From Welwitschia mirabilis (taxonomy: Eukaryota; Gnetophyta; Gnetopsida; Welwitschiales), in contig JBOZIK010000001.1 in assembly GCA_051453625.1 (NCBI GenBank), positions 258,724,919 to 258,770,369 of the forward strand: a stretch of 45,451 nucleotides of DNA, written 5' to 3'. The notes beneath the pieces are model-generated. The model saw only the letters and a program-made list of their open reading frames with translations, was not told where the DNA came from and did no database searches. Numbering within the stretch: position 1 is the stretch's first letter; each line of letters starts with the position of its first letter. Shown piece by piece: positions 22,950 to 34,476 of this stretch. The position numbers were made by a program, and so were the translations under genes.

Positions 22950-24498
22950 ATGTGCTATACATCCTTTTCTAATAAATTTAAAATGAAAATAACTAATTAA
23001 ATTTGAAACTAACATTAACTTTTTAGCATTGAAAATAGTTTTGAATGATCTAACATACCATAAAAATGATAAGTAACTTTAGAAATGAATTTATTTTATC
23101 AAGTTACCTGATTTTGCTAACTTTGTGATTTTCGGGAGATGAAACCAATACCTAACTCATCATAAGCTAGTTTTCAAATTTTAAGCACCTATTCCAATTT
23201 ATATAAACCACTAAAAAATTTATTAATAAATTGAAATATATATTTTACCTATCAAATGAGATTAAAATGTTTAGATTTGATCTTTTTATACTTTGATTTC
23301 ATTTCCTTCGTTTCTTTAGTGAGACATTTTATAATCTTGTCTAAATCATTTCAAGTATAGTTTTTAACAAGTATCTTCTAGCTCATCTTATCCTTCATTA
23401 ATCACATTCAAATCATCAGACTCTAATGTGCTAGGTAATTTATATAGTAAAGGTAGAATCGCCATGAAAAATAGTCTTTTGTCTCTATCTGATTCTTGAT
23501 CTAAATTATTGTTATCATTCTTATTCAAATTATTCTATGTTGTAATAAATGAAGATGTCTTTAATTTTCTATGATCTCTTTTTCTATTTGAGCACTTATT
23601 TTCCATATGTCTAAAGCCTTTACAATCATAGCATTAAATCTCTTTTTCTTTGTCTCACTCCTACCTATACTTCAGGTGTCCTTGTCTTGTGTTTCGACTT
23701 GGCTCATCTTTCTTTTTCCTTCTATGCAAGAATTTCTTGAATTCTCTTACTAGGAGAACAACTTTATCATCCTTTAAATGCTCATATGATTTCTCTAACC
23801 TTTACTCTTTTTATACATACTTTAAAGAAATACCTTTTTTTAATCTTTAGAAAATTATAATTCATATGTTTTACAATTACCTTGAAGTTCTTCTAGTACC
23901 ATAATGTTGATATTCTTACCTTGATTGTTGTGAATTTTGGTTAAAATCTACTTAGAAGGGATCTTAGCACTTTTCTAACCACTTTTACTTTATCTAATCA
24001 TTCTCTTAGGCTTACCATAGAATTGATGATGTTAGTAAGTCTAGTAAAGAACTCTTTTTAAGTCAGCTCCTCACCCATATGAATGTCTCTAAATTTCAAG
24101 ATAAGCAATTGGATCTTAGATTTATTGACTATTGTTGTTCTTTTATGAACAACCTCAAGAATATTCCATGCTTCTATTTCATGTTCATAATTTATAATGT
24201 GTTTAAATTCATCTACACAAACTACATAAAATATAGCATTAAGATCATTGACGTCTTTGGTGGTTTTTGATCTATTGATGATAGTTAATTGGTTTCAAGT
24301 TTTTGGGACTAAAATGGTATTATCATTTGCATTGACCTTTGCTACTATAGGCATAATATATATTTTATAAATAACTTCTTTAATATCTAAATCTAGGGAT
24401 CTAATAAAGATTCTCATTTATATTTTCAAATAAGCATAATTTAACCCATTGAACATAGGTGGATGACTAATGGAAAAACTATTAAAGGAATTAGTCAT
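22950..24498 (-). pseudogene. C2 gag relic, UBN2 type, intact CCHC
   Basis: A start at 24498 gives MTNSFNSFSISHPPMFNGLN, then YAYLKIxMRIFIRSLDLDI and KEVIYKIYIMPIVAKVNAND. Later come DLNAIFYVVCVDEFKHIIN and EIEAWNILEVVHKRT. These are the PPxFxGxNYxxWKxRM and EAWDILExxxEGT blocks of UBN2/DUF4219 gag in plant copia elements. A complete zinc knuckle CYDCKGFRHMENKC lies at 23592-23633. The last part to 22950 is Lys/Asp-rich. Gag packages the RNA into the cytoplasmic particle. Only scattered stops interrupt it. Confidence 0.88.
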
Positions 24499-24550
24499 TT
24501 TTAAGTTCTCAAGTCTAGATTAGTTAAAATCTTAATAAGGACTTAACTTA

Positions 24551-24562
24551 GCTCTAATACCA
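24551..24562 (-). promoter_or_regulatory. C2 primer-binding site, initiator Met tRNA
   Basis: GCTCTAATACCA is the reverse complement of TGGTATCAGAGC with one transition, the usual iMet site of plant copia elements. It stands two bases from the LTR. Confidence 0.88.
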
Positions 24563-24564
24563 AT

Positions 24565-25958
24565 TGTAGAATCAAGAACCCTAGAGGGGGGTGAATAGCA
24601 ATTTAAAAATTTAATGAATAACATTTAAATAAAAATGTTTTGCTTGAAAAAACAAGCACTAAAAACTTATCCATAAAACTAAAAGTGTTTTGAAAGATGA
24701 AAATAATAAAAAGCATAAAAATACTGATCATATACACACATGTTTTATAGTAATTTGGGAAAACGCCCTACTTCACTCTTAATAATGAGCTTCTATTAAA
24801 GCTGATCTAGATCATTATTAAACTCTTCTAGATATTATAAATTTACCTGAAACCTATACAAATGAACTTTTTTCAAAAGGATCAGTTTTAACTTCTTTTA
24901 TAAGAAATCATGAAAGTGATGGTAGTATGCCCAAGTGCATAGGTATCACTTAATCTCTAGCTCAATGAAAATAATAGAGCACTTCACTTGAAAACAACAC
25001 AATCTAAGAATAATAGAGTGGTATAGATCTAACCTCGTATGCAAAGATATAAGAGATGTTGATTCATCTTTCATCAAAAAAGTAATGCCAAAATAATACA
25101 ATGATCTATAACCAAGATTCAATATTTCAGAAAAAGATTTAATATTGGATTGACTCTTGGCTAGTTATAATGGAAGCTTTTAGGGTTATTACAAGTGAAA
25201 ATGTACTTCTAATAACAATAAAATGGCTACATAATAGATATAAAATTTGCATTTCCATCCCAGTTGATCGACTACCAAAATGTCTAATTGATTCATTCTA
25301 GTATTTTCACTTAAATAGATTACCCAAGTAAACTCTTCGGTTACCCTATTTTCTTATGGATCCATGTCTAGTTAATTCCCTAGGATTTCATTGACTGATC
25401 ATTTGATCACTTGCATATCTATCTGGTCATCCACTTAGTCCTAATAAAATCCATCTCAATTTTTCTTTATCAGGTCTAGTCTATCCCTCAAGAATCTAAT
25501 CAACCTCTTGCTAATCGAGTGTGAAGTATTAATGCTTAGTACTTAGATCTGATTGACCTCTCATATGTGCAACTAATCCCTTAATGATTGGATAGAATGT
25601 ACTAGGCATATAGTGCTTAGATCCTATTAATCCATTAGATTTTCGATTGATCCCTTAATGATTAATTCAAGACTACTAGTTCTTAGAGTCATAGATCTGA
25701 TCAATTCCTCAAATGTCTAGTTAATTTATTTGGATTTAGTTCATTTTTGAGAGTTTATTCCAAGTATGGTTGACCCCTCATAAGCCTAGTTAATTCTTAA
25801 GCTATTAATAAAAACTTGATAGGTTTTAGGATCAAAATGTAATAATCATTACTTTAGCTTCTGACCTATAAATGATCAATATTTTATACACAAAACACAA
25901 TAAATTGCGCTACATAAAAAACATTAGTTTGAATTAATTAGTAAATAATAAGTTAATA
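24565..25958 (-). repeat. C2 5' LTR
   Basis: Begins TGTAGAATCAAGAACC directly after the primer site and ends AGTTAATA (expected TTAACA with C changed to T). GAGGGGGGTGAATAG near its start is the typical Sirevirus LTR edge. It pairs with 16696-18038 and carries the same GTCGAC-type repeats at 25470-25745. Confidence 0.88.
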
Positions 25959-27570
25959 ATATGTTCCCTTGGGTTAAATTTAAATGGAAAACTATTAAGA
26001 GACCTTTAAAAACATTATCTTTCTAAGATTGGAAAATAATTTTTAATGATCTATGTTTCTAAAAAAATGACAAGTAATCTTTGACATAGAGTTATTTTGC
26101 CATGTTACCTTTCCTAACTAATTATGTAGTTTTTGAGAGATGAATCTAATACCTTTTTGGTCATGAATTGATCTTTGTATATAAGAATTTATTTCAAATT
26201 ACTTGAATTATTTTAAAACTTATTTACAAAATGAGACAAGCTTTTAACCTTTTGGGTTATACTGGTGTTTTTTTAGCTATCTTGTACTTTATCTCCAACT
26301 ATTTATTTTCTTTATTTAATACCTTCACTCTCTTATTTAACTCATTGATCCATTTTATCAACTTTTCACATTTTAAATAGAGTTCTTGATAAGTATCTTC
26401 TAACTTCTTTTGATCTTCTTCAGTAGGATCTAGGTTATCTTGTTTAGTTGAGCATGACATGCTTTCCATGGAAGGGACTATTGAGATGAAAGAAAGTCTT
26501 CTATCTCTATTTAATTCTTAACTTAATCTACTCTCTTCTTCTTCATCTACATTATTCTAGATGACAATAAAGGATGATGTCTTAGATTTTCTTTGATTGT
26601 TTCTATTATTTAAAAATTCATTTGTGACATGTCCATATTCCTTACATGCATAACATTAGATATCCTTTCTTTTTTATTCTCTTATTAGTTTAGGCTAATC
26701 CCATATTGATCCCTTACTTGGTTCACCATCTTTCTTTCTTCTATATAAAATTTTTTTGAACCTTCTTGCTAACAAAGCAACCTTATCTTTATTAAGGTTT
26801 CCATCTGATTTTTTAAATTTGGACTCTTTTTGCATACTTTTTAATGCAAGACTTTTTTCCCCTAAGGTCTAGAGATATGTAACTTATAAGTTTGAATATT
26901 ACCTTGTAATTCCACTAGTGTCATTTGATTGATGTTCTTAAATATTACCTTGTAGTTCCTATAGTACCATTCGATTGATGTTCTTACTTTTCTTAATAGC
27001 CATGACCTTTGGCTTAAATCATTTTAAAATAGATATTAAAATCATTTATACTACTTTTTATTTGTTTATTTTTGTACTTAAACTTAACATATAGTTCACT
27101 ATGTCTATCAGTCTAATAGAAAAATCTTGTAGAGTGTCTTCTTATTCCATGCAAATATATTCAAAGTTAGAGATAAGCATCCGTAGCTTTGCCTATTTTC
27201 TAATGGATGTTTCCTCATCTATGTTTTTAAGTATATTACAAGATTCCTTGGTATGTTGATAGTTTACAATCCTCTTGAATGCATATGCACAAACTACACA
27301 AAAAATAGCATTAAGAGAATATGCATGTAAGGTTTCCTTGGCTTTATTGGTAAGGGTTCATTGGTCTTAAGATTTTTCAACAACTATGATGATTTCATTA
27401 CTATAATTTTTGGAGAAAGTGGGCATTACATATCCATTGTAGATAACCTCCTTTATGTCTATATATAAGGATCTAAGGAAGACTCTCATTTAGGCCTTCT
27501 AGTAAGCATAGTTGATCCCATCTAGCATGGGTGTTCTTTTGGTAGAGAGGCCATCAACAAGATTACTCAT
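25959..27570 (-). pseudogene. C1 gag relic, UBN2 type, knuckle lost
   Basis: A start at 27570 gives MSNLVDGLSTKRTPMLDGIN, then YAYxKAxMRVFLRSLYIDI and KEVIYNGYVMP. The SLNAIFCVVCAYAFKRIVN block follows. The zinc knuckle at 26614-26655 reads CYACKEYGHVTNEF: the last Cys is Phe. It matches C2 gag throughout, including the tail next to the insertion (AATGATCT and AAAAATGAYAAG blocks). C2 inserted just after this gag, so the C1 gag-protease continuity is broken. A short duplication of the TGTxATTxGATTGATGTTCTTA type at 26915-26990 lies within it. Confidence 0.82.
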
Positions 27571-27622
27571 ATTTAGCGTTTAGAAGTTAACATTTATTAG
27601 GATCTACAAGTAACGTAATATT

Positions 27623-27634
27623 TTTTTAATACTA
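27623..27634 (-). promoter_or_regulatory. C1 primer-binding site (decayed)
   Basis: TTTTTAATACTA aligns without gaps to the reverse complement of the iMet site (GCTCTGATACCA); four of the five differences are C-to-T or G-to-A. It lies two bases from the LTR, as in C2. Confidence 0.55.
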
Positions 27635-27636
27635 AA

Positions 27637-28758
27637 TATTGGATTTAGAAATCTATAGAGAGTGAATACAATTAAAAATAAATTGAAAAATTTTCTTCAT
27701 AAAACTTGAATACCAAAAAATATCTATGCATACAAAATAACCAAATGATATATCTAGGAATAAGATATGAAAATAAGAATAACTAAAAATAGAAAATACC
27801 AATAAATATTATTAGACACATGACTTTTGATCATTTGGGACATCCCCTGCTTTGCTCTCGATAATCAACTTTTATTTGAGACTAATATAGATTTTGTTAC
27901 TTAATTTTTAATTTTCTTAAATTAAGTTATAACCTTTATAATTAGATTTTTTGAGGCTTAGTCTCAATCTTTATAAAAATGTGCTTTGATATCAAGATTA
28001 TAACAAGATGCACAGACTTCACTAGATTTAAAGCATGGTAAATATAGTGCCACACTACCTAAAGATGATGTTATAAATCCAAGTACATTCAATGCAATCT
28101 AGTTAACCAAAGGAATAACAGTAAAAGAATGATTTTTTAGTCTTGGTCAACAAAAATGAACTAGATATGATTTTGATCGCCTTCGTTTATATAAAGGGTT
28201 AATTTTATAATTTTACAAGTGAATATAATTTTTAAATAGATAAAAATAAAAAGGAAACAACTAGAAAATAGAATAGGAAATTCCATTTCTACCATGACTA
28301 GTCAACTCCTCAAAACATTTGGTCGACTCCATTAAGTATAATCACTAAAGTTAATTGATTCCATATTCTTCTAATTGACTTAAGTTCTTCGTGTCTCCTA
28401 GTCCAACTGACCTAATAAAAAATCTAGTTGATTACATATGTTTAGGTATGATTGACCATATTTTTGTTTGGTTGAACCCTTATAAAAATAGATGGAACAT
28501 TTTAAGCATAGTGCCAGTTGATCCCTCAAACATTTAGGCAATTCCTTAAAGAAAAGATTTAACATTTTTTTATATAGATCTAGTTAACTCCTTAGTAATC
28601 AAATTGACCACTTAAAATATCTATTAATTATTAGGTTCAAGCATAGCTAGTGAGAAATATTGATTAATCTTGACCTAGAAGCATTAATATTATTCTGCAA
28701 GAAATACAACATATTTTTTTAACAAAAAATATTAATTTAACATTAACTTGGTATAACA
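27637..28758 (-). repeat. C1 5' LTR
   Basis: Begins TATTGGATTTAG (expected TG changed to TA) and ends GTATAACA. It pairs with 10580-11783, including the long AATTAAAAATAAATTGAAAA block near the start and the TATA box. Confidence 0.85.
28186..28195 (-). promoter_or_regulatory. TATA box in the C1 5' LTR
   Basis: TTTATATAAA, identical to 11135-11144 at the matching LTR position. This is the promoter that would have started C1 transcription on the minus strand. Confidence 0.55.
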
Positions 28759-28763
28759 GGTCA
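28759..28763. repeat. Target-site duplication of C1, right copy (GGTCA)
   Basis: It pairs with AGTCA at 10575-10579. G2 gag resumes immediately. Confidence 0.6.
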
Positions 28764-29540
28764 AAACTTGCAAATATTATAATGAGAAAAATCATTAACC
28801 TACAAAATTTATATGGATGACAGGCTTTATGAAATGGTTAAATATTAATAGAATGTATTATAATCTTAAAAATGCTTTCCAAATTAAGAAGAAGCCTTAT
28901 CCCAACCAAAATAAGAAATGGAAAAATAAGAAAGAATCTCTAATACAAAGATTTATGTAGTCTAAGAGACAACTAATATGATTATTTTAGAAATTGAAGA
29001 AATTAAGAAGGAGAATCTAGTCATAATTAATAATCAAATAAGAGAAAGAAATCTAGAGTACCATTTATACCTATATAACACCAACCAAATACAAGAGAAT
29101 TTTATTGTAAAGCTATTAGAACTAGGTCAAGTAGAAGTCATCATTCTAATTTACCTCCTAGAAAAGGGAAAAAAGGAGAATGAGATAGTGATTGTAAATA
29201 GTTTAATGGAAGGAGGAATGAATGATTCCTTACCTTTTTTAGTGATAATTAACATAATAGGAAATTTTTTAGAAAAAGAAAATAAGGATGTATAATATCT
29301 TATTAGAACTCTAGAAGACACCTCAGTTATCTTATATTTAATAAAAATGTTGAAAGACATTCCCTTATCTTGAAAGAAAATGAAAAGTTGTGTAGGAAAA
29401 AAGGGAGTAATAAAAAGAATGAAAAAATTAATGATGAACAATTAGTAAAAGAATCAACTAAAAGATTTCAGATATTTGGAACCTCTACTTAAGATTTATA
29501 AGAAAATAAAATTAAGAAGTATAGTAACTCTAAAATATTG
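28764..29540 (+). pseudogene. G2 gag relic, C-terminal part with degenerate zinc knuckle
   Basis: The first codons after the C1 insertion read KTCKYYNEKNHxPTKF (knuckle 28769-28810), which is C-X2-C-X4-H-X4-C with the second Cys as Tyr and the last as Phe. The frame is continuous with ...EEKV at 10579 once C1 and one target copy are removed. A Lys/Asn-rich tail follows (NAFQIKKKPYPNQNKKW, then KNKKESLIQRFM). The 28978-29295 reading frame is open for 105 codons but its sequence was not matched to any family; it may be the gag tail or a frame shadow. From 29300 to 29540 little is clear. Confidence 0.6.
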
Positions 29541-30060
29541 ATCATAGATATAGTTGTTTAAGGCACCTATAAAATAGACGCTTTGGTGGATTAATAAGCT
29601 CATATTAATGTAATTTCCCATGATACATTTAAATAACCTAGAATTTCGAAGTTATCTTCATATAATGGATACATTTATATGGTAGATGGCTCTACAGTAA
29701 GACTAAAGGACATAATGGTGAATACATCAATAGAACTATAAGGATTTGGATATTTAGTGGATCTAGCTTTTATGAAGACAAAAAAAAAATACTTACCTTA
29801 TCATCCTAGAAAGACCTTGGATGGCCATAGTCAATGCAATTATTTATTCCAGGAAGGGAGTGATGGAGATTAGTTTAAAAGACATTTTATAGCAAATAGA
29901 AATATCTAATCAGGTAGAAATTAAACACTCATTTTCTAATATGGTGGATAGCGCTAATATGTTTCTCATGAAAGAAGCTCAATAAATATTAGAATAACAA
30001 GAAGTTAAAAGAAAATATTACTCATTAACTATCGAACCAACAAAAAAGAAAGAGAAACTT
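29540..30060 (+). pseudogene. G2 aspartic protease relic
   Basis: GTYKIDALVDxxAHINVISH at about 29560-29630 is the LVDSGAxxNVIS active site; the Ser-Gly positions are now two stops (GAT TAA TAA GCT). Then come YNGYIYMVDGSTVRLKDIMV and NTSIEL, and after a frame change near 29800 a RKTLDGHSQCNYLFQEGS-like reading. In another frame this is the LILGRPWMAxxNAIIYSRKG block (GRPWM-like). The order and spacing fit gypsy protease upstream of RT. Inactive. Confidence 0.65.
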
Positions 30061-30289
30061 AGAAAATATCCTCTTAAGAAAGGTTTAGAATACATAGAAA
30101 TTTGAAACAAATTAAACTTTAATTATTAACAAATATTTAACTCATTCTCAAAAGAGAAAATAAAAAAGGATGTTGGAAAATTAAACTAGTGCTTTTGCTT
30201 GGACTCATGAAGGTATTACTAAAGATATATCTTGTAGTGTAGCAATATAAAATTTATTTAGATATTATAGTAAAGCTCATTAGATAACT

Positions 30290-31480
30290 AGAAAGAAGAC
30301 ATAGTCCTCATATGCAAGATATGATTAAGGAAGGATTTTTAAAGCTATCAGAAGTAGGATTTTTCTATCCTATTTTTTATTTAGAATGGATATGCCTTGT
30401 GATAGTAGTTCATAAGAATAATAATAAATGGATAGTGTGCATAGATTTTAAGCTACTAAATGCTACTACCTATAAAGATCATTTTCTTTATCCTTTGTGG
30501 ATTAAGTTTTAAAAAAACTTTTAGTAATAAATACTATAATTTCTTGGATGAAAATAATGGGTATAACTAAATTCCTATAGCTATTGAAAACTAAGTAAAA
30601 AAAAATTACTTTGAAATGGAATACATATACTTTTAAAGTTTTACCCTTTAGATTATGTAATGAACTAGCCATTTTTTAGAGGTCAATGAATAGTGTTTTT
30701 TATGACATAATAGGAAAATCAATTAAGGTTTTCATGGATGGCTTTTAAAGCTTTAAAAATGATTTCAATGAAGCTTTAAAAATACTAGGAGTTGTACTTA
30801 TTTGATATGAATAAAAGAATTTTTATTTGAGTTGGTCTAAAAGTTATCTTATGATAGTTAAAGGTATTATTTTAGGTCATAGGATAATAGTTAGAGGAAT
30901 TAAAACTTGTGAGTAAAAGATTAATGTTATTAAAGAAATTCCTCCATCAACTAAACTAAAAGAACTAAGATCTTTTCTAATTTATGTAGGTTATTATATA
31001 ATATTCATAAATAATTTTAGTAAAATCACTAAAAAATTAAGTAATATTTTACAAAAATATGTGCCTTATGAGTGGAGATAAGAATGCTAAAATACTTTTT
31101 AAATTCTATAAGATAAATTAATCAAAGCCTCCATTTTACAATAACTAGATCAGAATAATTCTTTTCACATTATGACTAATGATTTACAATATGTTGTTGG
31201 TCTTGATTTGGGATAAAAAGATGATAATTGTAAATCCTATGCTATTGCTTACATAAGTAAAAATATCAATTATGTATAAAAAAATTATATAGTTACAGAA
31301 GAAGTGATGCTACTTATAGTGGTAGCCTTAGATAAACTTAGGCATTATATCTTTGGTTATGAGGTAAAAATTCACACAAATAATAATGTTATATAATTTT
31401 TAATAAATAAGAAGGAAATTAATTCTTGAATCATAAGATGAATAATTTTGATGAAAGAAATTAATCTCAAAATTATAGAT
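30290..31480 (+). pseudogene. G2 reverse transcriptase and RNase H relic
   Basis: At 30312-30512: MIKEGFLKLSEVGFFYPIFY, then LEWICLVIVVHKNNNKWIVC and IDFKLLNATTYKDHF, the gypsy RT start. The catalytic box at 30731-30742 reads FMDG, so the second Asp is Gly. Later GIKTCEx...IPPSTKLKELRSFL and the YYIIFINNFSKITKKLSNIL stretch are the RT end. RNase H at 31150-31440 reads NIVTEEV-like and DKLRHYIFGYEVKIHTNN. There is no Athila-type linker between VVHK and KWIV, so this element differs from G1/G3. Stops are frequent. Confidence 0.85.
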
Positions 31481-31639
31481 AATAAGGAAATAAAAAATGT
31501 AGAGGATGATAATTTGTCTAGGATGAAATTCTCTAAAGAAGTTAAACAATTAGATATCCAAAACAGTTTTCTTAGTAAGCATTTAACAAGTATGCAACAA
31601 GCTCCTTGGTTTATAGATATTGTAAATTTCTTAGTAAGT

Positions 31640-32770
31640 AATTAGTACCTTCTTACTTAATGTATTATGGGAAAAACAAATTTTTAAGAGAAGTAAAAGA
31701 TTATGTATGAAAAAATAAGATCATTTTTAGATTTTGTAAGGATCATGTCATTTAGAGATGTATTAGTGAGCCTATTCAGAAGAAGCTACTAAAAATTTTG
31801 CATGCAAAAGAAGAAGAGGGTTCATTATGAAGGGAAACAAAACCATAAAAATATCAAAGATGGGATATTATTGTCCTTCTCTATTTAGGGAATATTTTAA
31901 TTACACTAAATGATGTGATAAATGTCAAAAAGCAGGAGCATGATCAAAAGTAATGTAAATACCCCAATAATGGATTTAATATTTAAAGTTCTTTAATGTC
32001 TAGAAAATGGATTTTATTAATATCATTAATCTAAAACCATATGAAACAAAATACATTCTAGTTTGTGTAGATTATTTAATTAAATGAGTTGAAGCTAAGA
32101 CTATTCCTAACTATTATACTGAGACCATAGTAGAATTTATATTTAAAAATGTCTTTCACATGTTTAGTATGTCTAGGAGTCTTATATTAGATAGGGGAAC
32201 TAATTTCACTAGTCAAGCCTTTGAAATGTTTTTATACAAGTATGAAGTCCATCATAAACTCTCCTCTGTTTACCATCCCTAATGTAACAATTAGGCTGAG
32301 GTCATAAATAAAGAATTAAATCAAACTCTAACTAAAATAGTGAACAATAAAATAATTGATTAGTCACATGAACTTATCAAATATTTATAGGACTTTAAAA
32401 TAACTTGGAAAAATAGTACAATTTTCATGCCTTTTGAGTTAGATTATGATAAGAAAGAAACCTTACTTATTGAGTTAGACAATTTAATAATGATTTGGAT
32501 AAAAATCAAAAGTTATAGATATAAAATATGTAGAAATTAGATGAGGATAGAAGATAAGCTTTAATCAAAAAAGAATTAATCCAAAAATAAGTAAAAGAGT
32601 GGCATGATCATAATATTCAAAAAAATAATTTTAAAATTGGAGATAAATTTTTGGTTTTTATTCCTAACTATATATCCTTGTTTTTTCAAGTAAAAATAAT
32701 TTATTCTATAAAATCAAGTAAAGTTAGATACATAGCAAACTAAACTATAAGAAATAATATTAGGAGTATT
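31640..32770 (+). pseudogene. G2 integrase relic
   Basis: The zinc domain ends CDKCQKAGA near 31915-31940. The core reads FFNVxKMDFINIINLKP, then YILVCVDYLIKxVEAKTIPN, FIFKNVFHMF, SLILDRGTNFTSQAF and ...NNxAEVINKEL. So all three catalytic acids (MDF, LDRG, AEV) are kept although stops interrupt the chain. WHDHNIQKNNFKIGDKFLVF at 32600-32660 is the C-terminal GDxVL block. 31448-31645 carries the linker with ...DNLSRMKF and APWFIDIVNFLVS, well known upstream of gypsy integrase. There is no sign of a chromodomain. Confidence 0.85.
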
Positions 32771-33817
32771 TCATCAAATGTAGTAAGCAATTCAAAAACT
32801 AAACTATAGAAAAGAATGTTAAGAGTATAAACATTTTGAACTAACATTTGAGGAGAGTCTTAGCTACACTAGTAATGTTCATTTCTTTTTATAAAAATCC
32901 TAAGCTAAAAAAGTACTATTTATACTTCTTTATAAGGAAAGGAGTAGTAGTTGAAGTTCGTAGTTTGTTGAAGTTTAGGCCATCTCTAATTTGAGTATGA
33001 ATAAAACTTGATTTAGTTTAGGAAATTTGCATTAAGTTGAATTGATCAAGGCATTGCAGCATATAAATACATTAAAATTAATAGTGAAGAAAATCATTCA
33101 TAATTTTAGTTTTAAATAAGTCTTTAATACACCTAATCTACTAATTTATTAGCTATAAAACAAATTTATTAAACAAAAAAATCCTAGATTAAACTTTGTT
33201 TCTTCTAATTTAACTAAAGATGTTTATTATAAACCTTATTCGCACCTAGCTTTACCAACTCAAGGGAGTCTCTTTAACTAACATTTATTGCTAAAATACC
33301 CTTCTTAAATCATTTAGTAAGGTTGAAAAACCTATTTTTGAAGACATGTCAAATGGTACATGCCATCTATTAAAGATCCATTTGATAGATAACTAACCCC
33401 CTTTGATAGAATCCTCAAAAATAACTTATGTCCTTTCTTCTTTATTATTTTCTTTCTACTCTAGGCATGAGATTAAAGGCCCCCTTTAAGTAGCATTTAT
33501 TGCTCAAACATTTACTTTGAAATCTACCTCTAACTAAGTAGGAAAAATAAAGAGTGAGTTTATTCTTTTTCTCTTTTTAATTTATCATTCCTTTCTTAAA
33601 CCTCCTTTGCAATTCATGAAGACTTTCTTTAAGTAATTTCTTAATTAATATGATGCATGACTGATTTGTAATTGAAGACTTCCTTTCGAAGAAGGAATTC
33701 GACCTTTAATTTTAACAAAAATAAATAAAAGACAGAGGGAGAACTAGACACAGAGCAAAGTTCTTCAAGAAATTTTGTAAATGACTCTTTCAAGAACCCT
33801 TTTAAGAAAAATTCATT
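32771..33817 (+). other. G2 post-pol spacer
   Basis: No coding trace stands out. From about 33430 there are diverged forerunners of the 32-bp repeat (for example TTGAAGACTTCCTTTCGAAG near 33677). Confidence 0.4.
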
Positions 33818-34057
33818 ACTTGAAGACCTCCTTTGAGCTTAGTCTTTGCATGAGACTTCCATTGAAGAAGAAGTTCTCACTTGATGGACCTCTTTAAGTA
33901 AGCATCATTTACTTAAAGACCTTCTTCGAGTAAGTAATTACTACTTGAAGGAAATTTGTGAGCAAACATTGTTACTCAAAGATTTCCTTCAAGGTAGTAA
34001 TTACTATTCTAAGAATTTATTTAAGAAAACATCATTGTTTAAAGGTCACCTTTGAGC
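33818..34057 (+). repeat. 32-bp minisatellite in the 3' part of G2
   Basis: Clean units start at 33879, 33911, 33943, 33974 and 34006 (32, 32, 31, 32, 32 bases), followed by a partial one at 34038. A longer first unit is at 33818. They share ACTTGAAGACCTCCTTTGAG and then TAAGTAATTACT-like sequence. They lie just upstream of a TATA box and an unrecognised ORF. Confidence 0.75.
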
Positions 34058-34193
34058 TCTACCCAAAGAAAAAGACAAAAATACTCTTTTATAGCATGTT
34101 TTCATGATGCTATCTTTGACAGCTTTGAATACCTCTTTGATAAAAGATACAACAAATTAGACTTCAACATGTAACCAATAAGCCTGAAAATTC

Positions 34194-34201
34194 TATAAAA
34201 G
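34194..34201 (+). promoter_or_regulatory. Candidate TATA box upstream of the G2 extra ORF
   Basis: TATAAAAG followed by GGATGTTG, 137 bases after the minisatellite and about 280 bases before the ATG at 34477. In such AT-rich DNA the match can be chance; the clustering is what makes it notable. Confidence 0.35.
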
Positions 34202-34476
34202 GGATGTTGTGATAGGTGAGTTATTTATTTGAAGTTTGGATTTAGCATATGATTTTCCTTATTGCTTTTCAGTTGCATTTAAAAAGCATCATATAGACCT
34301 ATTTCATAATATATTTTATAGGTAAAGTTCTATTTCATCATGTCATATTAAACATTTTAGAATATAAATGTTATTTTAGGTAGATATATGCTTTCATTTA
34401 TAAAGCATTCTATTTTCCTTAATAAAGTATTAAGTGTATAGTTGGATTTTAATAAAAATTCTTTTATGAGCATTTC

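Larger units (their letters stand above)
16696..25958 (-). mobile_element. C2: Sirevirus-like Ty1/copia element nested in C1
   Basis: LTRs at 16696-18038 and 24565-25958 bound a complete minus-strand element of about 9.3 kb with primer site, gag, protease, integrase, RT, RNase H, third ORF and polypurine tract. It belongs to the same group as C1: its RNase H, gag and third ORF match C1 block by block, but its LTR is longer and the sequence differs throughout. Removing it rejoins C1 between protease (16.6 kb) and the end of gag (25.96 kb). It is the best preserved element in the window, yet still carries many stops. Confidence 0.88.
10580..28758 (-). mobile_element. C1: Sirevirus-like Ty1/copia element, interrupted by C2
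   Basis: LTRs at 10580-11783 and 27637-28758 pair along their full length. The minus strand reads 5' LTR, decayed initiator-Met-tRNA primer site, UBN2-type gag, protease, integrase, RT, RNase H, a third ORF, polypurine tract, 3' LTR. Protease-integrase-RT order marks copia; a ~1.1-1.2 kb LTR, a large gag and an extra ORF after pol point to the Sirevirus (SIRE/Maximus) lineage. C2 sits inside at 16696-25958. Without it C1 is about 8.9 kb, as expected for the group. It is flanked by AGTCA/GGTCA. Confidence 0.85.

Noticed and set aside
23650-24270. Plus-strand ORFs of 66 and 63 codons
   Set aside because: Both are antisense shadows of the C2 gag, whose CCHC and UBN2 blocks are on the minus strand.
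33818-34057. CRISPR-like array
   Set aside because: Units are contiguous 32-bp tandem repeats with no unique spacers, in plant retrotransposon DNA.
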